From contig JAJPXP010000032.1 in NCBI GenBank assembly GCA_021205365.1, positions 19,976 through 83,975 of the forward strand: DNA of 64,000 bases, read 5' to 3'. This document shows positions 23,571-29,403 of the stretch, piece after piece (position 1 is the first letter of the stretch; every line of letters starts with the position of its first letter). This DNA is from Clostridia bacterium. Lineage in GTDB: Bacteria; Bacillota; Clostridia; Oscillospirales; Butyricicoccaceae. The position numbers and the translations under genes were made by a program. The notes under the pieces are model-generated. The model saw only the letters and a list, made by a program, of their open reading frames with translations. It was not told where the DNA came from and made no database searches.

Positions 23571-23700
23571 ATAACCGCCCTGTGTGGTTGTGTTTATAGG
23601 CTCTTTCCCTGCTTGGTAGGCTGACGGGAAAGGGTCTTTTTTATTGTCCGGCGTCGCCAACCGTCGGACATGAAATATATACAAGTTTTCTGCCCCTTAT

Positions 23701-24513
23701 TTAGAATTTTGTCCGATAGTTTTTATTCGGATCAGCGTCAACATGTATCCAACATCCGCCGTCATTGCACCGTTTATAAATGCGTCCGCCTGTTGCTTCA
23801 TCAAACTTTGATACAACATTCTGGATATGTATTTCAGCAGAAAAAAGCGTAATTTTACTCGGGTCGTTGTACCGTTCATTAACGATTTCAAAAGAGAAAT
23901 CAAATTCATCATCTGTCGGCATACGTCCCGCCCGTTTTTTGAAAAAATCATCCCAGTATAACAGAGGTGCATTTACCAGTCGGTTATATATGGACTCATA
24001 TACATCACCTTTAAATTTCGCCTGTGACAGCTTTCGCATGGTTTTGCCCCAGCTGGCATATTCTCCACGCTTCCCCTGCTTCATCAGTTCAAGAAAGATT
24101 CCGCTGCAGGTATGTGTTTTGCCACACCCGGACTGTCCGGACAGATACCACCATCCGGAAGAACCTTGCCGGATACGCTCGACATAATCAAAGGCTTTCT
24201 TTTTCATGGATACAACCCATGGTGCATACTCTTCCAGCCTGTCAAGTGTTTGCTCTTTCAGCCCGGGATTACCGGATAGTTCCGCCCAGCGTTCAGCCCG
24301 TGGACCCTTGATGCAATCACACCATACAGGAACTCTTGTCAACGTGTCCAAATCATCTTTGAATATAAAACCCTTGCCGTGGCATATAGGGCAATCTGGC
24401 CGCCCTTGTGTACCATGTTGTTTATTTGTGATATCAGTAATAATCCGCTGACTTTTAGCAAAGCCATCAAAGGTTATGCTCTGGGTCTGAGAATATCCTT
24501 GCGTAATAGTCAC
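23701..24513 (-). CDS. DnaC-like helicase-loader ATPase
   Basis: AAA+ ATPase of the DnaC/IstB type that probably loads the host helicase at the element's origin. The N-terminal 40-75 region has a zinc-binding pattern (CPICHGKGFIF, then CDC). The ATPase core shows Walker A LSGQSGCGKTH near residue 125 and Walker B LLYWDDFF near 185. Length 270 fits. The start is a GTG at 24513 with GGAAAGA in front, giving a 47-base overlap with the end of the replication-initiator gene, so the two are translationally coupled. Confidence 0.88.
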   Translation of the reverse strand: MTITQGYSQTQSITFDGFAKSQRIITDITNKQHGTQGRPDCPICHGKGFIFKDDLDTLTRVPVWCDCIKGPRAERWAELSGNPGLKEQTLDRLEEYAPWVVSMKKKAFDYVERIRQGSSGWWYLSGQSGCGKTHTCSGIFLELMKQGKRGEYASWGKTMRKLSQAKFKGDVYESIYNRLVNAPLLYWDDFFKKRAGRMPTDDEFDFSFEIVNERYNDPSKITLFSAEIHIQNVVSKFDEATGGRIYKRCNDGGCWIHVDADPNKNYRTKF

Positions 24514-25243
24514 TCTTTCCGTTGTCCTCTACCTCTTTTCTCTGATTACGTCCGCTGTTTTGATCTCTGTCCAGCCAGCCTGTAATGAACCGGACAATAC
24601 CACGCGCAGTCTTACGCTTTGTCGGATTTCCTTCCAGCCAACCAGCCATAGAGCGTAAAGCCTGCTCAATATCAACACCAGGGTAAAGCTGTTTCCAACC
24701 GTCTACCTGTTTCTGTGTAACCGGATACATTTGACCAGTATTCAAAATTAATTCAATGAAAACAGGCTCCGTTGCTTCCGGTTCCGGCTCTGACTTGTCA
24801 GAGGTCGGAGCATTATTATATAACCTATCCTTACCTAACTCTAACCTATCCTTACCTAACCTATCCTGTGTATCCGGTCTGGATATATCCTGTATACATT
24901 CCGTATCCAGAGTGTATACATTGTCCGTAAGAGAAAGCATTTTCATTTCTTCTTTACATTTTGTAGGTCTATATCGGTCTTTCTGTATGTAATTACTCTG
25001 TTTCCAATGGCGTATAACTATAACGCCAGATTGAAACGGAATCAAAAAGCCTTTTGAAATCAGCATCTTCAAATCATCCTGTGCGCTGCCAAAATACCGG
25101 ACCAGCCCTTTTGGATTATTCAAAAAACCATCGTCATCAGCTTCCATTCCCAAATGAAAATACAGTGCGCGTGTTGTCGCCGGCATATCCAGAAATGTAT
25201 CACTGTTTACAACTGACCTTGCAAACATTCTTCTTTCAGCCAA
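24467..25243 (-). CDS. Replication initiator (replisome-organiser type)
   Basis: A 258-residue protein that probably binds the origin and recruits the loader. The N-terminus AERRMFARSVVNSDTFLDMP and ALYFHLGMEADDDGF is the typical start of the phage replisome-organiser/DnaD-like winged helix family. A central acidic linker and a C-terminal DnaB/DnaD-like helical part (VDGWKQLYPGVDIEQALRSM) follow. I start at TTG 25243 because GAGGT lies 8 bases upstream and family members begin just before AERRMF. The open frame extends to 25312 without support. The stop of the excisionase-like gene is 4 bases away. Confidence 0.85.
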   Translation of the reverse strand: MAERRMFARSVVNSDTFLDMPATTRALYFHLGMEADDDGFLNNPKGLVRYFGSAQDDLKMLISKGFLIPFQSGVIVIRHWKQSNYIQKDRYRPTKCKEEMKMLSLTDNVYTLDTECIQDISRPDTQDRLGKDRLELGKDRLYNNAPTSDKSEPEPEATEPVFIELILNTGQMYPVTQKQVDGWKQLYPGVDIEQALRSMAGWLEGNPTKRKTARGIVRFITGWLDRDQNSGRNQRKEVEDNGKSDYYARIFSDPEHNL

Positions 25244-25247
25244 ATAT

Positions 25248-25586
25248 TCACACCTCAATTCGTCTGATTCCGCTGTTACCGGTAATATCTGGAGGGATAT
25301 TATCTTGCCCATCTACACACATCAGCCAGCGTTCTACATTCGGCCAGTACAGCAGGTACTTTCTACCTACCTTTCGGCACGGAATAGCTCCGGAACGGAT
25401 TGCCCGCCGCAGAGTATATTCTGAAACGCCCATACCAGAGAGTTTGGCACGGTTCACAGTTTCAGCTACAGTCAGCATCTGCCTCTCCTCCGCAGGTCTG
25501 CCGGTCATCCGGTGCCGCTGTAGCATATCCGGTTTCCTGTCAGTACCTTTTGGTAGTCTCATAAGACTTGTATTACTCATATCCAT
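25248..25586 (-). CDS. Excisionase-like DNA-binding protein
   Basis: A 112-residue protein whose C-terminal half is an excisionase-type helix-turn-helix (MLTVAETVNRAKLSGMGVSE, TLRRAIRSGAIPCRKVGRK, WPNVERWL). It likely steers integrase toward excision (Xis role). The N-terminal 35 residues are basic and unstructured. The ATG at 25586 is 5 bases after a perfect AGGAGG; a GTG and a second ATG nearby are alternatives. It sits between the regulatory switch and the replication genes, as in many phages and satellites. Confidence 0.8.
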   Translation of the reverse strand: MDMSNTSLMRLPKGTDRKPDMLQRHRMTGRPAEERQMLTVAETVNRAKLSGMGVSEYTLRRAIRSGAIPCRKVGRKYLLYWPNVERWLMCVDGQDNIPPDITGNSGIRRIEV

Positions 25587-25634
25587 TTCCACCTCCTAAA
25601 TAGTGTCCTATCTCACGATTTTTCATCATGACAA

Positions 25635-25793
25635 TCAGGGGTATAACTTTCCCTCTGCCTTAGGTCTATGACCCAAACGGTACTCGTAGAGCGGGCATTA
25701 AGCAATAGAACACCGTCTTACTTCGTGTGAGCTTCCACAGCGACAGTCAAGACACTTTGCCCGAATCGCCTTGATCGGTGTTCTTTTTGCCAT
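25635..25793 (-). pseudogene. Small Cys-rich phage-type protein, split by an in-frame TAA
   Basis: From ATG 25793 the frame reads MAKRTPIKAIRAKCLDCRCG and continues to an in-frame TAA at codon 32 (25698-25700). The same frame then continues CPLYEYRLGHRPKAEGKLYP to TGA at 25635. The joined 52-residue protein has the layout of small phage proteins with CLDCxCG followed by a CPLYxYRxGHRP tail. A single base change (for example AAA to TAA) explains the break. AGAGGA lies 6 bases before the ATG, and the gene begins 2 bases after the stop of the Cro-like gene. Confidence 0.7.
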
Positions 25794-25795
25794 TG

Positions 25796-25993
25796 CTATT
25801 CCTCTGTTTCAATGATGTCCAGCACGTCAACACCAAGAGCTTTTGCAATCTTGCCAATAGTAGCGGGATTGACACCCCTGTTCAAAGCTGTTGACATGGT
25901 TCCATTGTTAAGTGCTGCAGCCTGTCCAACATCTTTTCTTGTCATGCAGGCGCGAGCACAAGCAATTTTGAATTTCCACTTATCGAGTTTCAT
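25796..25993 (-). CDS. Cro-like XRE regulator
   Basis: A 65-residue helix-turn-helix protein (ACMTRKDVGQAAALNNGTMS, NPATIGKIAKALGVDVLDII). It is the first gene of the minus-strand excision and replication operon and faces the larger XRE repressor across a promoter region with three related operators. This is the arrangement of a Cro/CI switch. The ATG at 25993 has AGAGGTG 7 bases upstream. The assignment as Cro-like rests on position and size. Confidence 0.85.
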   Translation of the reverse strand: MKLDKWKFKIACARACMTRKDVGQAAALNNGTMSTALNRGVNPATIGKIAKALGVDVLDIIETEE

Positions 25994-26012
25994 GTGTTGT
26001 CACCTCTTTTTT

Positions 26013-26109
26013 GTTCCGTATGGAACATTTTTTATTCATAATATCACCATTCGGAACGAATGTCAATAACACTTTAAGCATTCTTACAAAAAAATGTTCC
26101 ATTTGGTTC
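26013..26109. promoter_or_regulatory. Operator set of the divergent switch
   Basis: Three related sites: GTTCCGTATGGAAC (26013-26026), ATTCGGAACGAAT (26049-26061, inside the minus-strand promoter spacer) and GTTCCATTTGGTTC (26096-26109, just upstream of the plus-strand -10). Consensus GTTCC-N4-GGAAC. They are likely bound by one or both XRE proteins. Confidence 0.75.
26038..26066 (-). promoter_or_regulatory. Promoter of the excision/replication operon
   Basis: On the minus strand a perfect TTGACA (26061-26066), a 17-base spacer and TATTAT (26038-26043). An operator-like palindrome fills the spacer. Confidence 0.85.
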
Positions 26110-26125
26110 TATTCTGTGATATACT
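26097..26125 (+). promoter_or_regulatory. Promoter of the repressor gene
   Basis: An extended -10, TGATATACT, with TATACT at 26120-26125. A weak -35 TTCCAT at 26097-26102 has a 17-base spacer and lies within an operator-like site. Confidence 0.6.
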
Positions 26126-26144
26126 CCGTTTAAGGAGTGATTTT

Positions 26145-26552
26145 ATGGAAGTTGGAAAAAAAATTCATGATATCCGAAAAAGCAAAAAAATGTCTCAAGC
26201 CGAATTAGCCGAAAAAGCCGGAATTTCGCTTATGAGTATTCGCAGATATGAAAAGGGAGATCGTGCTCCAAATACGGAACAACTTGCAAAAATAGCTGCT
26301 GCCCTTGGTGTATTTGTGGTTGATATTGTAGATAACGCCTATTTTGACAATCTTCCAATGAAAGAAATTGATTTTATAAATCCTAATGCCAATCCTGAAA
26401 CCTTACGTGCACGAAAGCTTCGCAACCGTATGAACGCCGCTTTTGATCGGATGAATGAAACAGGGCAACAGGCTGCAGCTGAACGCGTGGAAGAACTCAG
26501 CCAGATACCGGCATACCAGAAAGCAAATCACGGAACTACTGAAAGCGAATAA
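26145..26552 (+). CDS. XRE repressor (CI-like) of the element
   Basis: A 135-residue protein with an N-terminal Cro/CI helix-turn-helix (IRKSKKMSQAELAEKAGISL, SIRRYEKGDRAPNTEQLAKI) and a helical C-terminus. There is no S24 peptidase domain, so it is not an obvious RecA/SOS-cleaved repressor; release would need another signal, such as a phage protein in true satellites. The start ATG 26145 follows AAGGAG; a longer frame to 26094 overlaps the promoter. The integrase gene starts 39 bases after its stop, so repressor and integrase share a transcript. Confidence 0.87.
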   Translation: MEVGKKIHDIRKSKKMSQAELAEKAGISLMSIRRYEKGDRAPNTEQLAKIAAALGVFVVDIVDNAYFDNLPMKEIDFINPNANPETLRARKLRNRMNAAFDRMNETGQQAAAERVEELSQIPAYQKANHGTTESE

Positions 26553-26591
26553 CCGCACTGCTGCCGGCAACCAGGAAAGGAAGGTGCAGCC

Positions 26592-27986
26592 ATGGCAACA
26601 ATAGAAAAGCGTCGGAACAAAGCTGGTAAAGTCATCTCGTATAGAATCACTGTTGCAGGCGGGATTGATACCACTGGTAAACAAATCAGACACCGCATGA
26701 CCTGGAAGCCGGATGCAAAGATGACCGCACGGCAGATTGACAAGGCTCTGGCTCGCGCTGCAGCTGACTTCGAGCGTCAGATTGAACAAGGGTACCAGTT
26801 GGATAACCGGCAGACTTTTGCTGAATATACAGACTATGTCATTGCCCTGAAAGAACGCACCGGATTAAAGAAGCGTACCATTGACCGGTACCGTGAGCTT
26901 AAGGTTCGTGTTGATCTGGCAATAGGACACATGAAACTGATAGACATTCGTCCGCAACACCTTAACAGCTTCTATGAAAATCTCAGTGAACAGGGGATCC
27001 GGATGAACACCAACAGTGCAAAGGCTCGTATTGATCTAAATGCACTGCTGAAAGAAAATCATTTGTCTTATGCTGCATGTGCAAAGTTGTCTGCTGTTTC
27101 AGCTCCTACGGTTTCCGCAGCCGCAAATGGTAAATCAATCCGTTTATCTTCAGCTGACAAAATCGCTGCTACCCTTGGTATTTCTACCACTTCCCTGTTT
27201 ACTCTGGAACAAGACAGCAAGCCCCTTGAACCAAGAACAATCCTTGAATATCATTGTTTTATCTCTGGTGTTCTGTCTCAGGCAGAAAAAGAACTGTTAA
27301 TACCGTATAATCCCGCCAGCAAGGCAACCCCTCCCAAGGTTGAAAAGAAAGAGGTTGTATACTACCAACCGGATCAGCTGGCAAGGATCCTCAATGCTCT
27401 GGAAGATGCACCTTTGAAATGGAAGACCTTTACCTATCTGCTGATAGACACCGGCTGCCGTCGTGGCGAAATTGCCGGCCTGAAATGGAAAAGCATTGAT
27501 CTGCATTCCGGTATTATCACGATTGAACGTGCGCTGCTGTATAGCACAGCCCGCGGCACCTATGAGGACACTACAAAGAACCGTAAGAGCCGCACGCTGC
27601 ATCTTGCTCCGGAGACAATCACACTGTTAAAGCAGCACAAGGCTTCACAGCTTGAAATGCAGCTTGCCAATGGTGATAGATGGAATGATACTGGTTTTGT
27701 GTTCACGCAGGACAACGGCTTGCCTATCTGCCCTACTAGCGCAACACATTGGCTGGATGACTTTGCAAAGGCTCATGATCTGCCACATATCCACCCACAT
27801 GCATTCCGGCACACTGCTGCATCTTTGATGATCGCCCAGGGCGTTGACCTGGTTACCACAGCAAATGAACTCGGTCATTCCAGTGCAATGGTCACAGCGA
27901 ATGTATACGCCCATCAAATTGAAGAAGCCAAAGCCAAGGCAAGTAATGCACGTGCAAGTGTGTTTTCCCGCCAGCTGCAGGCATAA
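26592..27986 (+). CDS. int: Tyrosine recombinase (integrase) with an inserted helix-turn-helix
   Basis: Site-specific integrase of the element. The N-terminal arm-binding domain covers residues 1-~65 and the core-binding domain begins at ~75. The catalytic domain (~255-445) has Arg290 in TGCRRGEIAGL, HAFRHT (His403, Arg406), LGHSS (His429) and the nucleophile Tyr439 in NVYAH. Unusually, ~60 residues at about 145-205 (LSYAACAKLSAVSAPTVSAA, SADKIAATLGISTTSLF) look like an XRE helix-turn-helix inserted into the core-binding domain. Length 464 against about 380-400 usual agrees. The ATG follows AAGGAAGG. attR lies 177 bases beyond the stop. Confidence 0.94.
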   Translation: MATIEKRRNKAGKVISYRITVAGGIDTTGKQIRHRMTWKPDAKMTARQIDKALARAAADFERQIEQGYQLDNRQTFAEYTDYVIALKERTGLKKRTIDRYRELKVRVDLAIGHMKLIDIRPQHLNSFYENLSEQGIRMNTNSAKARIDLNALLKENHLSYAACAKLSAVSAPTVSAAANGKSIRLSSADKIAATLGISTTSLFTLEQDSKPLEPRTILEYHCFISGVLSQAEKELLIPYNPASKATPPKVEKKEVVYYQPDQLARILNALEDAPLKWKTFTYLLIDTGCRRGEIAGLKWKSIDLHSGIITIERALLYSTARGTYEDTTKNRKSRTLHLAPETITLLKQHKASQLEMQLANGDRWNDTGFVFTQDNGLPICPTSATHWLDDFAKAHDLPHIHPHAFRHTAASLMIAQGVDLVTTANELGHSSAMVTANVYAHQIEEAKAKASNARASVFSRQLQA

Positions 27987-27990
27987 GAAA

Positions 27991-28025
27991 AAGCCGCCAG
28001 TTTTTACACTGACGGCTTAATTTTT
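27991..28025 (+). terminator. Terminator of the repressor-integrase transcript
   Basis: AAGCCGCCAGT pairs with ACTGACGGCTT (one mismatch) across a 6-base loop, followed by AATTTTT. Confidence 0.8.
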
Positions 28026-28042
28026 GCTCGTTTTTTAAGGCA

Positions 28043-28061
28043 TTCACCCCAAATTCACCCC
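28043..28061 (+). repeat. Arm-type integrase sites, right end
   Basis: TTCACCCC at 28043-28050 and 28054-28061, 11-bp period, same orientation as the left-end sites. Confidence 0.6.
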
Positions 28062-28162
28062 GCAGAAAAAACAGGATGAATTTTTCTCACAAAAAAGTTT
28101 TAATTTTTCAATATTTATTATTATTTTTTCTCACTTGCAGTATGCATTTAGTGTACCTATAT

Positions 28163-28190
28163 ACAAAAGAACACCCATCAAGTCGATGGG
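28163..28190 (+). repeat. attR, right 28-bp direct repeat
   Basis: Identical to 15643-15670. It forms most of the terminator of the zinc-ribbon gene. Confidence 0.9.
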
Positions 28191-28196
28191 TGTTCT
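28165..28196 (-). terminator. Terminator of the zinc-ribbon gene, used as integration site
   Basis: AGAACACCCATC and GATGGGTGTTCT form a perfect 12-bp stem with a 5-base loop. On the minus strand it ends in a T run. Confidence 0.85.
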
Positions 28197-28210
28197 AACA
28201 TATTGCCGGA

Positions 28211-28489
28211 TTAATTGTGTGCTTTCATCTTTGCAAAGCATTCGCTGCAGTAAACCGGACGGTCATTACTCGGCTGAAATGGAACCTTTGCCTCACCGCC
28301 GCAAGCAGCACACGTTGCTGTAAAATATTCACGCGGAGTACGGTTTGCATTTTTTCTCTTGTCGCGGCAGTTCTTACAGCGCTGCGGCTCATTCTCAAAG
28401 CCGTGCTCAGCATAGAATTCCTGTTCACCTGCAGAAAAAACAAACTCTTCTCCACATTCCTTGCATACTAATGTCTTGTCCTGATACAT
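28211..28489 (-). CDS. Zinc-ribbon protein with two CxxC pairs of pairs
   Basis: A 92-residue protein with two zinc ribbons. The first is LVCKECGEEFVFSAGEQEFY and CKNCRDKR; the second is CAACGGEAKVPF and YCSECFAKM. The first half matches the CxxC-x(17-30)-CxxC domain found in small clostridial proteins of unknown function. The ATG at 28489 has AGGAGAGG upstream. It is monocistronic, ends in the strong hairpin that carries attR, and lies downstream of sigH in the same direction but about 70 bases away. Confidence 0.88.
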   Translation of the reverse strand: MYQDKTLVCKECGEEFVFSAGEQEFYAEHGFENEPQRCKNCRDKRKNANRTPREYFTATCAACGGEAKVPFQPSNDRPVYCSECFAKMKAHN

Positions 28490-28557
28490 TTTTTCCTCTC
28501 CTTGACACGACCTTCACTTTGTGAAGGCAGGCTAATTTATTACGCACAGGGATCATA

Positions 28558-29175
28558 TTACCTGTATTCGTCTGGGAATAGAGCCGCAGCTTTACGCCGA
28601 ATCCGCTGTATCGCGTTGTCAACCGATTTCACGGGTTTTCCGACTTCGGCAGCCATCTCCTCATAGGAACAGCCGTCCAAATACAATGCGAGCACCCTGG
28701 ATTCAAACGCCGACAAAGAAGCCTCCAGCTTCTGATGCCTTTCACGGTACTCCTCCATATCAATCACCAGATTGACCGGATCAGAAACAACGTGCACCGC
28801 TTTGGAATTCTCGTCAAAAAGAGGGGTTTTTGCAATGCTTTCCGAATGGTTCAGCGGCTCATGCTTTGCCGCAGATGCTGCACTGACAGCGCTGTAAACA
28901 CGTCTTGTAATACACATGCGTGCAAAAGCTTCAAATGGGACGTTCCGCCCCACTTCATACGCACGCACAGCCTTCAACAATCCCAGCATGCCTTCCTGAA
29001 TCAGGTCTTCCCCATCGCCGCCCGCAAGAAAATACGGACGGCTGCAGGCTTTTACCACGCTGAAATAACGGACAGCCAGCAGCTCTTCTGCTGCACGGTC
29101 ACCCTGCTGTGCCATTGTACAAAGCTGCTCATCAGAACATGCCTCTAAATTCGGATTTACATTGTCATACATCAT
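28558..29175 (-). CDS. sigH: RNA polymerase sigma-H factor
   Basis: Sigma-70 family protein of the SigH/Spo0H type that starts the sporulation and stationary-phase programme. Region 2 is at about residues 20-95 (DEQLCTMAQQGDRAAEELL, GDGEDLIQEGMLGLLKAV, FEAFARMCITRRVYSAV) and region 4 at about 145-200 (FESRVLALYLDGCSYEEMA, KSVDNAIQRIRRKA). Length 205 is close to B. subtilis SigH (218). The likely start is the ATG pair at 29175/29172. A consensus promoter lies so close that the transcript would start only 2-4 bases before the ATG, and no ribosome site is seen. Confidence 0.9.
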   Translation of the reverse strand: MMYDNVNPNLEACSDEQLCTMAQQGDRAAEELLAVRYFSVVKACSRPYFLAGGDGEDLIQEGMLGLLKAVRAYEVGRNVPFEAFARMCITRRVYSAVSAASAAKHEPLNHSESIAKTPLFDENSKAVHVVSDPVNLVIDMEEYRERHQKLEASLSAFESRVLALYLDGCSYEEMAAEVGKPVKSVDNAIQRIRRKAAALFPDEYR

Positions 29176-29185
29176 ATTGTTATAT

Positions 29186-29214
29186 ATTATATCCTATTAT
29201 TTACCATCTGTCAA
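29186..29214 (-). promoter_or_regulatory. Consensus promoter of sigH giving a near-leaderless mRNA
   Basis: On the minus strand a perfect TTGACA (29209-29214), a 17-base spacer and a perfect TATAAT (29186-29191). Only 10 bases separate the -10 element from the first ATG. Confidence 0.85.
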
Positions 29215-29342
29215 TATTTTTGTTCACTATATCGCGTTATCCCATCATTTTCCGATTCCTTTTTGTACATTTTTTCGACTTTTATTGTCTTTTCCCAAAG
29301 AATCGGGCAGTGTTGCAAAGGAATATCCACATCTGGTTCATT

Positions 29343-29391
29343 GCAAAAAGGGTCTGACTCCCCTGCTTCTCTGCAAGCAAATCAGACCCTT
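29343..29391 (-). terminator. Terminator of the ruv-glmM group
   Basis: On the minus strand AAGGGTCTGA pairs with TCAGACCCTT, followed by TTTG. The loop is 24 bases. Confidence 0.8.
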
Positions 29392-29403
29392 CCTGATTTC
29401 CAG

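Larger units (their letters stand above)
15643..28190 (+). mobile_element. Integrated PICI-like genetic element (about 12.5 kb)
   Basis: It is bounded by a perfect 28-bp direct repeat (15643-15670 and 28163-28190). It holds a tyrosine integrase next to attR, a divergent repressor/Cro-like switch, an excisionase-like protein, a replication initiator, a DnaC-like ATPase and a sigma factor. A cargo zone holds AbiH, XRE-DUF2971, a membrane protein and small genes. No structural phage genes, terminase, relaxase or conjugation genes are present. Arm-type sites TTCACCCC lie inside both ends. The architecture fits a phage satellite or a small replicative integrated plasmid. Boundaries are firm; the class is inferred. 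Confidence 0.85.

Noticed and set aside
15643..28190. Complete prophage
   Set aside because: No capsid, portal, terminase, tail, holin or endolysin genes are present in the 12.5 kb.
15643..28190. Conjugative or mobilisable element
   Set aside because: No relaxase, coupling protein or type IV secretion gene was recognised. A cis-mobilisable origin in the repeat region cannot be excluded.
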